The translations under genes were made by a program, and so were the position numbers. Source: Gammaproteobacteria bacterium (lineage in GTDB: Bacteria > Pseudomonadota > Gammaproteobacteria > SZUA-152). Taken from it: a DNA stretch of 64,000 nt. This document shows positions 46,090 through 54,927 of this stretch, piece after piece. Every line of letters starts with the position of its first letter. Position 1 is the first letter of the stretch. The notes beneath the pieces are model-generated. The model was not told where the DNA came from and made no database searches. It worked only from the letters and a program-made list of their open reading frames with translations. The DNA is taken from assembly GCA_029882975.1 (NCBI GenBank), contig JAOUJW010000027.1, positions 1 to 64,000 of the forward strand, given 5' to 3'.

Positions 46090-47532
46090 ATGAAATATTC
46101 AGAAAAAGTAAATGCAGAAACGTCAACCGCTTTAAAACCGGCCCTTAAGCTGTTTGCGGCGTTTATCATACTTTCCCTTACTGCTTGCGGCGGTGATGGT
46201 AGTGATGGTGTTACCGTGCTCCCGGAAGACGTTGCAAATCAGATTCGTCTCAAGGTCAATAACGCAAGCTTTGATGATCAGCTTGGCACTAACGTGTCCC
46301 TGTCCGGCGATACCCTGGTTGTGGGAGTCGCTAATGAAGACGGTGTGGCGGACGATGCCGGGGCGGTGTATGTCTTTATTCGAAGTGGCTCTACCTGGAT
46401 TCTAGAGGACCGTCTTACCGCAGATAATGCCGAGGCAGGCGATAATTTTGGTGCCAGCGTGTCCCTGTCCGGCGATACCCTGGCAGTAGGCGCGCCCTTC
46501 GAAGACGGCGGTAGAAGCTCCACTTTAGGTAATACGAATAACAACGCCACGGACTCCGGGGCGGTGTATGTTTTTACCCGTACCGACGGTGTTTGGAGAC
46601 CGGACGCCCTGCTCAAGGCCACCAATGCCGACCGGCGTGACCATTTTGGCGAAAGCGTCGCGCTCTTCGGTGACACTCTGGTGGTGGGAGCGCCCGATGA
46701 AGCCGCCAGAAGCGGCAGCGGAATTGGCGCCAATAACAATACTGCCCCTGGGGCAGGGGCTGTGTATGTCTATACCCTTGGTATTAACGGTAATTGGGGC
46801 GATCAGGTCTACCTCAAGGCCAGCAATGCCCAGGCGGGTGACCGGTTTGGCACTAGCGTAGCGCTGGACGGCGACACCCTGGCGGTGGCAGCAGTGGGTG
46901 AAGACGGCAATGACCTGGGTGGCGAAGATGATTCCGGGGCAGCGTATGTCTTTGTCCGTGATAACAATACGTGGACCGAGCAGCAGCGTATAAAAGTCGA
47001 CAATGCGGATGCCAACGATCAGTTTGGCTCCAGCGTGGCCCTGTCCGGCAACACCCTGGCAGTGGGCGCAGTCGGTGAAGACGGTGATACAAACAGTACG
47101 GCAGCAAACCTGAACGAGGGTGCCAATGAAGCCGGGGCAGTGTATGTCTTTACCCGCAGTGGCACAAGCTGGAACCTGCAAGCCTACGTCAAAGCCAGTA
47201 ATGCGCAGGCAGACGACGGCTTTGGCACCAGTGTGGCCTTGGCTGGCGATACCCTGGTCGTCGGGGCGCCCTTTGAAGACGGCGATGCCGGCAGCACCGC
47301 AGATAGCCCCACTGATAACACCACGGATGCCGGAGCGGTGTATGTCTTTACCCGTGATAGCGCTATCTGGAGCCAGCAGTCCTACCTCAAGGCCGATAAT
47401 GCTCAGGCGGATGACCAGTTTGGCACTAGCGTTGCGCTGACTACCGCTACTGTAGCCGTGGGGGCTCCCAATGAAGACGGCGATGACGATGGTAGAACCG
47501 AAAATGCCGGGGCGGTGTATGTGTTTCAATAG
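46090..47532 (+). CDS. Lipoprotein with FG-GAP/integrin-alpha-like propeller
   Basis: This 480-residue protein has the lipoprotein signal FAAFIILSLTAC followed by GGDGSD. It has seven repeats of about 55 residues of the type DDQFGTSVALSGDTLAVGAPNEDG...AGAVYVFTRSG-W, which is the FG-GAP repeat of integrin-alpha-like propellers. Seven repeats would close a seven-bladed propeller. Its first 35 residues are similar to those of the gene at 44287, while the remaining domain is not. It has a putative ECF promoter and a terminator of its own. Confidence 0.9.
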   Translation: MKYSEKVNAETSTALKPALKLFAAFIILSLTACGGDGSDGVTVLPEDVANQIRLKVNNASFDDQLGTNVSLSGDTLVVGVANEDGVADDAGAVYVFIRSGSTWILEDRLTADNAEAGDNFGASVSLSGDTLAVGAPFEDGGRSSTLGNTNNNATDSGAVYVFTRTDGVWRPDALLKATNADRRDHFGESVALFGDTLVVGAPDEAARSGSGIGANNNTAPGAGAVYVYTLGINGNWGDQVYLKASNAQAGDRFGTSVALDGDTLAVAAVGEDGNDLGGEDDSGAAYVFVRDNNTWTEQQRIKVDNADANDQFGSSVALSGNTLAVGAVGEDGDTNSTAANLNEGANEAGAVYVFTRSGTSWNLQAYVKASNAQADDGFGTSVALAGDTLVVGAPFEDGDAGSTADSPTDNTTDAGAVYVFTRDSAIWSQQSYLKADNAQADDQFGTSVALTTATVAVGAPNEDGDDDGRTENAGAVYVFQ

Positions 47533-47565
47533 GGCACTGCATGTCTCATGGTGTTAGGCATAACG

Positions 47566-47609
47566 GCCCTGCCGATATCAGTCACTGACTGACATCGGTA
47601 GGGCTTTTT
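47566..47609 (+). terminator. Terminator after the FG-GAP lipoprotein gene
   Basis: A long stem, GCCCTGCCGAT...ATCGGTAGGGC, surrounds TCAGTCACTGACTGA and is followed by TTTTT. Its loop (TCACTGACTGA) recurs in the terminator at 49215-49255. Confidence 0.88.
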
Positions 47610-47663
47610 GTTTTCATCTCAGTATTAAAGAGGCCGGCTTTTTCAAATTATTTTCAAAGGTTT

Positions 47664-47690
47664 TGAATCCCAGCGAATGAAGGTTACGTA
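47664..47690 (+). promoter_or_regulatory. Putative ECF promoter 5 (DUF1214-like gene)
   Basis: TGAATCC at 47664-47670, 16-base spacer, CGTA at 47687-47690, then AGTGGTAGTAAC. The leader is short, 37 bases to the start codon, with CTTTAAAGAGGA. Confidence 0.82.
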
Positions 47691-47727
47691 AGTGGTAGTA
47701 ACAGCACTTTAAAGAGGATTTAAACCG

Positions 47728-49062
47728 ATGAGATACCAAGACAAATTACACGCCGGAAACTTCACCACGGCAAAACCTGCCTTTGAGCTATTGGCTGATT
47801 TGATCATGCGATTGATCACTGCCAGTACGTGGTTTTTAAAGACGGCTATCCATAGCAAGACCAAAGACGCCGATGTTGGCCGGGGTGCTGCGCAGCTGGC
47901 TCAAGCCATTGAGATGGCGCGGAAGATCATGTTTAAGGCACCCTGGATGACCGCGAGTTCGAATCCTATGGAGGAACGCGCGGCAGCGGAGCTGCAGCTG
48001 AAGCACCAGCTGTCGGCGGCCCTGGACCAGGGGTTCATCCTGCATAATACAGATCAGCCGGAGTTTCGCCTGATCAATCAGCACAATCAGTTTGGTCTTA
48101 TAAATCCTGACAACCGATATTACCTCGCCAACATAAAGACCCCAGGCACCTACATTATTCGTGGCCGACTGGGCACGAGCGCGGACCTGCAGATCCAATT
48201 GGCCCCTGAGTTCACCGGTAATCCCAACCCCGAGCCCGTAAGCTTTCTTTCCTTGCCGGAGCTGTGCCACAAGAACGGCGAGTTCATGATCACAATCAGT
48301 GACACAGACCCTGGTGATGGGAACTGGCTCAATAACACCAACGGGGAGTCGAAGGCGGCGAACATCCTGATACGCGAGAGCTTCATGGATTGGGAAAACG
48401 AAGTGGGTGGCACCTGGTACATCGAGCGAGTCGACAACCGCGGCGAGCCTAGCCCCCTCCCCACTCCAGCCCTCGTTGAAAAGCAATACAGGATGGCATC
48501 GAAATACCTCGTTCAGTCCGTCGTGGCCTGGATCGCCGTGGTTAAAAAGCTGCTAGGGAAGTCACAAACAGGCGCCATGAGCAAACCCGACGAGACGAAA
48601 CTTCGGGGCCAATACAGCTCGTTTGGTGTGTTCCCGATGCGCGCGGACCAGGCCGTCATCATCACGTTGAAAAAAGCCTGCGCCCGCTACCAGGCGATTC
48701 AGGTGGGTGACCTTTGGTTTAACAGCCTGGATTACTGCCACCGCCAGACCAGCCTCACCATGGCACAAGCGCGGCCCAGTAGCGATGGCCGCTATCGGAT
48801 AGTGCTGAGCCGCAAAGATCCCGGTGTCGCTAATTGGCTGGATCCCGCAGGTGCGTCAACAGCATTTGTTTTTGCCCGATGGCAGGGGCTGGACGACGAC
48901 TACAAATTGTCGTGCTCCGACACCCCTTGTGTAGAGGTGGTGGACTTCGACTCGCTGCGCGAGCACCTGCCCCCCGACGAACCCCACTTCTGCACCCAGG
49001 AACGAACCGATCAGCTGGCTGCCCGACAGGCTGCGGGATTGAAGACGCCGCGCGGGTTCTAG
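47728..49062 (+). CDS. DUF1214-like protein with degraded lipoprotein signal
   Basis: This 444-residue protein has at its N-terminus RYQDKLHAGNFTTAKPAFELLADLIMRLITAST, which is clearly related to the lipoprotein signals at 44287 and 46090 but has lost the lipobox Cys. Two tandem DUF1214-like segments follow: PDNRYYLANIKTPGTYIIRGRLGTSADLQIQLAPEF...GNWLNNTNGESKAANILIRESFMDWENE (about 125-235) and a shorter, C-terminal SSDGRYRIVLSRKDPGVANWLDPAG-STAFVFARWQG (about 350-400). DUF1214 proteins have no established function. The G+C content is higher than its neighbours. It follows a putative ECF promoter. Confidence 0.8.
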   Translation: MRYQDKLHAGNFTTAKPAFELLADLIMRLITASTWFLKTAIHSKTKDADVGRGAAQLAQAIEMARKIMFKAPWMTASSNPMEERAAAELQLKHQLSAALDQGFILHNTDQPEFRLINQHNQFGLINPDNRYYLANIKTPGTYIIRGRLGTSADLQIQLAPEFTGNPNPEPVSFLSLPELCHKNGEFMITISDTDPGDGNWLNNTNGESKAANILIRESFMDWENEVGGTWYIERVDNRGEPSPLPTPALVEKQYRMASKYLVQSVVAWIAVVKKLLGKSQTGAMSKPDETKLRGQYSSFGVFPMRADQAVIITLKKACARYQAIQVGDLWFNSLDYCHRQTSLTMAQARPSSDGRYRIVLSRKDPGVANWLDPAGASTAFVFARWQGLDDDYKLSCSDTPCVEVVDFDSLREHLPPDEPHFCTQERTDQLAARQAAGLKTPRGF

Positions 49063-49214
49063 CCGGAGCGGTGCTGCAAGATCGCCACCTAGCCGATCGT
49101 AGTCAGAGCGGTGTCAGAGAGTAATTGTTTCTGACCCAACAAAGGGTATTTAGCGATTGATCTGGCATGGAAAACCAAACTAACATTGTCGGGTAATAGA
49201 CTTATGGCTTCCAC

Positions 49215-49255
49215 CCTGCGGAACTCAGCTCACTGACTGATCTCCGCAGGTTTTT
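49215..49255 (+). terminator. Terminator after the DUF1214-like gene
   Basis: CCTGCGGA pairs with TCCGCAGG around an 20-base loop containing CTCACTGACTGATC, followed by TTTTT. The loop and right arm are related to the terminator at 47566. Confidence 0.85.
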
Positions 49256-49267
49256 GTTTCCAAATTT

Positions 49268-49294
49268 TGAATCCTTTCAGAGGATGTTTGCGTA
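49268..49294 (+). promoter_or_regulatory. Putative ECF promoter 6 (FG-GAP/CTERM gene)
   Basis: TGAATCC at 49268-49274, 16-base spacer, CGTA at 49291-49294, then TGTGGTAGTAAC. The leader contains ACGGCCGGTAAGGA and AATGAGGA. Confidence 0.82.
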
Positions 49295-49366
49295 TGTGGT
49301 AGTAACGGTCGTGAACCTAAACGGCCGGTAAGGACTTTATAACTTTAATAATGAGGATCTAATTCG

Positions 49367-52300
49367 ATGAACTACCCAAAAAAACTGGTCACAGACCGCA
49401 TTGTGCAACTTATATGCACCCTCTTTTGTCTTTTGCTGTTACCTGCAATGGCGGTGCAGGCAGCAACCCCCGGCCTGCCTTTTACGGAAGATTTTAGCGA
49501 TCAGGCGCTGATGGACGAGACCAAAACCACGGCCAACTGGTCCACGGAAGAACGGGCGGTTTTTCTGGCCTGGCGCAAGCAACGTCTGGCATATTTGCCG
49601 GACGGCAGCACCGCAGGTACCAATATTGGCTCAGAGACGGATAGCACCTTCACGGTTAGCATCGGGGATGTGAACGGCGACGGCAAGCTCGACCTGGTGG
49701 TGGGGAATCGTGGCCAGGCCAATAAACTCTATTTGAATGATGGCAGCGGCGGCTTTCCGACCAACGGCACTATCATTGGCGCGGTGACAGAGGCAGATGC
49801 GACCTTGGCGATCACCCTCGGAGATGTGAACGGTGACGGTCACCTCGACCTGGTGGCAGGGAATGAAAATGAGACCAATAAACTCTATTTGAATGATGGC
49901 AGTGGCGGCTTTCCGAACGCCGGCATCGTTATTGGCGAGGTGACAGAGACAGATGAGACCCTTGCGGTCACCCTCGGGGATGTGAACGGCGACGGCCACC
50001 TCGACCTGGTGGTAGGGAATAGAGGCTTAAATAAACTCTATTTGAATAATCGCAATGGCGGCTTTGAAGCCGGCACCAACATAGACACAGACGGTGATTT
50101 AACCCGAGCAGTCAGCTTTGGGGATGTGGACGGTGACGGTCACCTCGACCTGGTGGCGGGAAATGAAAATGAGACTAATAAACTCTATCTGAATGATGGC
50201 AGTGGCGGCTTTCCGACCAACGGCACTGCCATTGGCGCAGTGGCAGATTCCACCCATGCGGTCAGTCTTGCTGATGTGGACGGAGACGGGGACCTCGACC
50301 TGTTGGTGGGCAACAACACCCAAACCAATAAACTCTATCTCAATGATGGTAGCGGCGGTTTTTCCACCACTGGCACCGACATTGGCATAGAGACCGATAG
50401 CACCTTCGCAATCAGCCTCGGGGATGTGGATCGCGATGGCGATCTCGACCTGGTGGTGGGGAATTTTGGTGAAACCAATAAACTCTATTTGAACGATGGC
50501 AACGGTGGCTTTCCGACCAACGGCACTATCATTGGCTCAGAGTCGGATAACACCCTCGGGATCAGCCTCGCCGATGTGGACCGTGACGGTGACCTCGACC
50601 TGGTGGTGGGGAATTCTATTGTAAACAATAAACTCTATTTAAATGCTGGCAGCAGCGGCTTTTCGGCAACCGGCGCCGCCATTGGCACGGAGACGGATAA
50701 CACCCTCGTAGTCGCCCTCGGGGATGTGGACGGTGACGGTGACCTCGACCTGGTGGTGGGGAATGTCTTTCAAGCCAACAAACTCTATTTGAACAATGGT
50801 AGCGGCGGCTTTGCCGCTGGCATCGACATTGACACAGACGCAAATAGAACCTTCGCGGTGAGCCTCGGGGATGTGGATGGCGACGGTGACCTAGACCTGG
50901 TAGAGGGCAATGCGGGTGAAACCAATAAACTCTACCTGAATGATGGCAACGGTGGTTATTCGGCCACCGGCATCAACATTGGCACAGAGACAGATGAGAC
51001 CTCCGCAATCAGCCTCGGGGATGTGGACGGTGATGGCGACCTTGACCTGGTGGCAGGCAATCACTTTTCAGGGCCGGGCGGGCAAACCACCAAGCTCTAT
51101 CTCAATGATGGCAACGGCGGCTTTTCGGTTACCGGCATCGACATTGGCTTTGATTTCACCCGGACAGTCATCCTCGGGGATGTGGACGGAGATGGTGACC
51201 TCGACCTGGTGGTGGGGCTTGATAATAGCATTGGCACGCCCAATAGACTCTATTTGAATGATGGCAGTGGCTTTTCTCCTGCTACCACCGCCATCGACAT
51301 TGGCACAGACACAGATTCCACCCGCGCGGTCATCCTCGGGGATGTGGACGGAGATGGCGACCTCGACCTGGTGGTGGGCAATACGGGTCAAACCAACAAA
51401 CTTTATTTGAATGATGGCAGTGGCTTTTCTCCCGCTACCACCGCCATCGACATTGGCACAGATACAGATTCCACCCATGCAGCCAGCCTCGCCGATATAG
51501 ATAGCGATGGCGACCTCGACCTGGTGGTAAGCAATAGTGGTCAAACCAATAAGCTTTATTTGAATGATGGCAGCGGCGGCTTTTCGGCCACCGGCACCGA
51601 CATTGGCTCAGAAACGGATGGCACTACGGCAGTCCGTCTCGGGGATGTGGACGGTGACGGCGACCTCGATTTGGTGGCGGGCAATTTCAACCAAACCAAT
51701 AAACTCTACTTGAATGACGGCCATGGCGGCTTTTCCGCTACCAGCACCGGCATTGGCACAGAGACAGATGGAGCTCTCGCGGTCAGTCTCGGGGATGTGG
51801 ACGGTGATGGTGACCTCGACCTGGTGGTAGGCAATAACGGTCAAACCAATAAACTCTATTTAAATGATGGCAGCGGCGGCTTTTCCGCCACCGGTAGCAA
51901 CATTGGGTCAGAGACAGATGCCACCACGTCAGTCTGTTTTGGCGATGTGGACGGCGACGGCGACCTCGATTTGGTGGCGGGCAATTTCAACCAAACCAAT
52001 AAACTCTACTTGAATGACGGCCATGGCGGCTTTTCGGCCACCGGCACCAACATTGGCACAGAGTTAGACTTTACTTCTGAAGTCATCCTCGCCGATGTGG
52101 ACGGTGACGGTGACCTCGACCTGGTGGCAAGCAATAATAGTCAAACCAATAAACTCTATCTGAATGATGGCAGCGGCGGATTTGCCGCAGGCACCGATAT
52201 CGGTACAGAGAGAGACCTCACCAACGTGGTCAGCCTGGGGGATGTGGACGGCGACGGCGACCTCGACCTGGTGGCTGGCAACAACATAACAACCAATAAA

Positions 52301-53179
52301 CTCTATCTGAACAATGGTAGCGGCGGTTTTTCGGCCACCGGCAGCAACATTGGGTCAGAGACAGATGTCACCTCGTCAGTCAGTCTTGGGGACGTGGACG
52401 GTGACGGCGACCTCGATCTGGTAGTGGGGAATGTCGGCCAAACCAATAAACTCTACCTGAATGATGGCAGTGGCGGCTTTGCCGCCGGCACCAACATTGG
52501 CACAGACACAGATAGTACCCGTGCAGTCAGCCTCGCCGATGTGGACGGTGACGGTGACCTCGACCTGGTGGCAGGCAATAGTGGTCAAACCAATAAACTC
52601 TACCTGAATGATGGCAGTGGCGGCTTTGCCGCCGGCACCAACATTGGCACAGACACAGATAGTACCCATGCAGTCAGCCTCGCCGATGTGGACCGCGATG
52701 GCGACCTCGACCTGGTGGTGGGGAATGACAATCAGATCAACAAACTCTATCGCACTGTGGCCTTCCTGACCCACGGCGGGCAGGTTGTTTCAGGCCAGGT
52801 TAATGCGAGCGAAACCAATATCACGGTAGTGCGACTGACCGCGACGGAAACCAGCAACACCCCAACATCGCGAAATACCGGGATCACTTACTACCTGTCT
52901 AACAACGGTGGTGCAAAATGGCATCAAGTGAAATCCGGGGAATTTTTTACCTTCCCGGATGCGGGCACGAATGATTTACGCTGGATGGCTGTGCTGCATT
53001 CCCTGTCGCCGGTACGCACCCCCGTATTGAGCCAGGTACAAATCGAGCATATCCCTGCTGCTGGCGGTGGTAGTGGTGGCGGTGGTGGTGGTGGTGCCTT
53101 CGATCCTGGTTTACTGCTGCTGGTACTTGCAGTTGCGCTGTTGCTAACTCGACGACGTAAATCATCACTGGATTTATAA
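49367..53179 (+). CDS. Giant FG-GAP calcium-repeat protein with GlyGly-CTERM sorting signal
   Basis: This 1270-residue protein has a signal peptide (LICTLFCLLLLPAMAVQAA) and then 21 tandem repeats of about 50 residues, each with D-V-D-G-D-G-D-L-D-L-V-x-G-N and T-N-K-L-Y-L-N-D-G-S-G-G-F (about residues 95-1125). The DxDxDGxxDL loops should bind calcium. A strand-rich domain of about 100 residues follows. The C-terminus GGGGGGGAFDPGLLLLVLAVALLLTRRRK is a GlyGly-CTERM signal: Gly-rich segment, one membrane helix, and a basic end, as recognised by rhombosortase. The protein should be exported and anchored or cleaved at the surface. It follows a putative ECF promoter. Confidence 0.93.
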   Translation: MNYPKKLVTDRIVQLICTLFCLLLLPAMAVQAATPGLPFTEDFSDQALMDETKTTANWSTEERAVFLAWRKQRLAYLPDGSTAGTNIGSETDSTFTVSIGDVNGDGKLDLVVGNRGQANKLYLNDGSGGFPTNGTIIGAVTEADATLAITLGDVNGDGHLDLVAGNENETNKLYLNDGSGGFPNAGIVIGEVTETDETLAVTLGDVNGDGHLDLVVGNRGLNKLYLNNRNGGFEAGTNIDTDGDLTRAVSFGDVDGDGHLDLVAGNENETNKLYLNDGSGGFPTNGTAIGAVADSTHAVSLADVDGDGDLDLLVGNNTQTNKLYLNDGSGGFSTTGTDIGIETDSTFAISLGDVDRDGDLDLVVGNFGETNKLYLNDGNGGFPTNGTIIGSESDNTLGISLADVDRDGDLDLVVGNSIVNNKLYLNAGSSGFSATGAAIGTETDNTLVVALGDVDGDGDLDLVVGNVFQANKLYLNNGSGGFAAGIDIDTDANRTFAVSLGDVDGDGDLDLVEGNAGETNKLYLNDGNGGYSATGINIGTETDETSAISLGDVDGDGDLDLVAGNHFSGPGGQTTKLYLNDGNGGFSVTGIDIGFDFTRTVILGDVDGDGDLDLVVGLDNSIGTPNRLYLNDGSGFSPATTAIDIGTDTDSTRAVILGDVDGDGDLDLVVGNTGQTNKLYLNDGSGFSPATTAIDIGTDTDSTHAASLADIDSDGDLDLVVSNSGQTNKLYLNDGSGGFSATGTDIGSETDGTTAVRLGDVDGDGDLDLVAGNFNQTNKLYLNDGHGGFSATSTGIGTETDGALAVSLGDVDGDGDLDLVVGNNGQTNKLYLNDGSGGFSATGSNIGSETDATTSVCFGDVDGDGDLDLVAGNFNQTNKLYLNDGHGGFSATGTNIGTELDFTSEVILADVDGDGDLDLVASNNSQTNKLYLNDGSGGFAAGTDIGTERDLTNVVSLGDVDGDGDLDLVAGNNITTNKLYLNNGSGGFSATGSNIGSETDVTSSVSLGDVDGDGDLDLVVGNVGQTNKLYLNDGSGGFAAGTNIGTDTDSTRAVSLADVDGDGDLDLVAGNSGQTNKLYLNDGSGGFAAGTNIGTDTDSTHAVSLADVDRDGDLDLVVGNDNQINKLYRTVAFLTHGGQVVSGQVNASETNITVVRLTATETSNTPTSRNTGITYYLSNNGGAKWHQVKSGEFFTFPDAGTNDLRWMAVLHSLSPVRTPVLSQVQIEHIPAAGGGSGGGGGGGAFDPGLLLLVLAVALLLTRRRKSSLDL

Positions 53180-53202
53180 TTCGCTATTCACACCACAAAC
53201 CA

Positions 53203-53233
53203 ACCGGGCTGTCTGGCACAGCCCGGTTTTTTT
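53203..53233 (+). terminator. Rho-independent terminator after the FG-GAP gene
   Basis: ACCGGGCTGT pairs with ACAGCCCGGT around CTGGC, followed by seven T. Confidence 0.93.
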
Positions 53234-53366
53234 ATGACAAATTTCACTCCGGAATAAATTCACCGCCGACTACACAATCCCCTAGCAGCTTGTTGAAAAA
53301 GCATAAGGTACCCGTTCCAGATCTTAAGTCCCCCCGGATTCCACCGGTTCCATCCAGGCTACTTAA

Positions 53367-53414
53367 AACCTGTGTGTCCACTGCTTCCCATTAATTGGCT
53401 GATCTACAGGTTTT
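53367..53414 (+). terminator. Second hairpin before promoter 7
   Basis: AACCTGT pairs with ACAGGTT over a 32-base loop that ends GGCTGATCT, like the one at 49215. The T-run is short. It lies just upstream of promoter 7 and may insulate it. Confidence 0.6.
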
Positions 53415-53457
53415 ATCCCCCCCTTACATCCAAATAATTTAATTTTTTCATCATTTC

Positions 53458-53484
53458 TGAATCCGTTCAAAGGATTGTTACGTA
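53458..53484 (+). promoter_or_regulatory. Putative ECF promoter 7 (phosphatase gene)
   Basis: TGAATCC at 53458-53464, 16-base spacer, CGTA at 53481-53484, then AGTGACAGTAAC. The leader has GCCGTGAACATTGGCGGC, a hairpin as in promoter 2. Confidence 0.82.
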
Positions 53485-53568
53485 AGTGACAGTAACAGAG
53501 CCGTGAACATTGGCGGCCGGCAAGGATTTCATAACTTTACAGTTCAAGCACAAAAAAAGGAAAGGACC

Positions 53569-54666
53569 ATGTCTTTATATACGCAATTTGAAGCACTTGT
53601 TAAAAAGTGTAACCCCAATTACAAGAATGACTATCAAATGTTAGATCTGTGTCTTAAGTTAGAGGCCCAACTAAAAAGGCCATACCTCAACACTATTTCT
53701 ATAGTGGAAGCTGCATCGCGTATCAACAATGACAAAGTTTGCAAGTACAAAGATGCACTGGCCCTGCTTTACCGCGGCTTAGATACAATTATTGCTAAAC
53801 CGGATGGCCACAAAATGCTGGCTAAGACAAACATGGCCGGCATGAGAAAGTTTTGCGAAAATCGTACACAGCCTCTTTGGGTATACGCCTATTGGCTATA
53901 TAAAGAAGGCTATCGTACGGTTATTTCGATTGAATATGGTGGATCAGGCGTTACAAAAGCGGCTGTGAAAAGCTTTCCCGATATGGAATGGTATAGCTGT
54001 TTTCTGGCGGATTGGCATGCGCCATCGGTGGAGCATTTACACGCTTATTGCACAACCGTAAAAAAACGACGCAGGTACGGTAAAGTGGTGACACACTGTA
54101 GTGGTGGTACGGGACGCACCGGCTGTTTTCTTGCTGCCTATTTACTGAGTACCGGAATGGCCAGAAATGCGCGCGATGCCTTGGTGCAAGTCCGTGGCAA
54201 CTACAGTTTAAAATCTGTTGAAATGAAAGCCCAATACAACGCATTAGCCCGATATTCGGATTTTCTAGGCAACCCACCTTCACCCCCATGGGATAGTCTG
54301 GGAGATGTGCCGGGTCACTGGGACCCCAGCCATGGCAACGACGGGCTTCGGTACGATCCAGGTCACAAAGGAAGCCACACGGATCCACTGCCGGATGATA
54401 TTAATAAGTACATGATATCGGAAACGGGTTGTGACTTGTCTTTGCCTGTTCTCATCGGCACGGAACCACACGATCTGGTACAGCGTGTCACTAAAAATAT
54501 CGCGCGAACATCTTCTTTTTCCTCATTTGACGATACCGGGAGTCATTGGCGGCCAAATCCAGCGGTCTTTCCAACCACGACTTTGCCATTCGATGATAAC
54601 GACTCAGTGGCCACCCTTACGAGAACAGGGTCCGGCAAAGATAATTATAAAGATTTAGTGTTTTAG
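53569..54666 (+). CDS. Dual-specificity/tyrosine phosphatase-like protein
   Basis: This 365-residue protein starts at ATG 53569 with a GGAAAGGA ribosome site. The Cys phosphatase loop is VVTHCSGGTGRTGCFLAAYLL (HCx5R, about residues 182-188 of the protein), preceded by a possible general-acid Asp in FLADWHAPSVE. The first 130 residues are helical, and the C-terminal 110 residues are Pro/Asp/Ser-rich and likely unstructured. It has no signal peptide. The fold is that of the PTP/DSP superfamily, which dephosphorylates phospho-Tyr or phosphoinositides. It follows the last copy of the putative ECF promoter and is terminated at 54791. Confidence 0.88.
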   Translation: MSLYTQFEALVKKCNPNYKNDYQMLDLCLKLEAQLKRPYLNTISIVEAASRINNDKVCKYKDALALLYRGLDTIIAKPDGHKMLAKTNMAGMRKFCENRTQPLWVYAYWLYKEGYRTVISIEYGGSGVTKAAVKSFPDMEWYSCFLADWHAPSVEHLHAYCTTVKKRRRYGKVVTHCSGGTGRTGCFLAAYLLSTGMARNARDALVQVRGNYSLKSVEMKAQYNALARYSDFLGNPPSPPWDSLGDVPGHWDPSHGNDGLRYDPGHKGSHTDPLPDDINKYMISETGCDLSLPVLIGTEPHDLVQRVTKNIARTSSFSSFDDTGSHWRPNPAVFPTTTLPFDDNDSVATLTRTGSGKDNYKDLVF

Positions 54667-54790
54667 CGGGCCACTAGTCAAAGAGGCCGAATTAAAAGAG
54701 CCAACGCTCGTCGACAGCACCTCGGTTGAGGCAAGAGTCTGTCACAAGCTGATACTCGCAGGTTTTACAGATTTTAGCCCTGATGAAAAC

Positions 54791-54817
54791 CGGGCATTTT
54801 TTCGATGCCCCTTTTTT
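54791..54817 (+). terminator. Terminator after the phosphatase gene
   Basis: GGGCAT pairs with ATGCCC around TTTTTCG and is followed by six T. Confidence 0.85.
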
Positions 54818-54841
54818 GTAGAATAGGGCGCAAGTTTTTTT

Positions 54842-54893
54842 AACGTCCAAACGTTGTGAACCAAGTAGTAAGCTCTGGCGGGGCTATACACAA
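54842..54893. repeat. Dispersed repeat, copy A
   Basis: This segment (CCAAACGTTGTGA...AGTAGTAAGCTCTGGC...CTATACA) is about 80% identical to 63433-63484 in the same orientation. The two copies flank the minus-strand accessory genes. Confidence 0.65.
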
Positions 54894-54927
54894 GCAGCCC
54901 TTTGGTTTTGTAGTCGACAGGGCTAGT

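Noticed and set aside
46525-47529. A 334-codon open frame on the minus strand
   Set aside because: It mirrors the FG-GAP repeats of the plus-strand lipoprotein gene, and the plus-strand frame has a signal peptide and domain.
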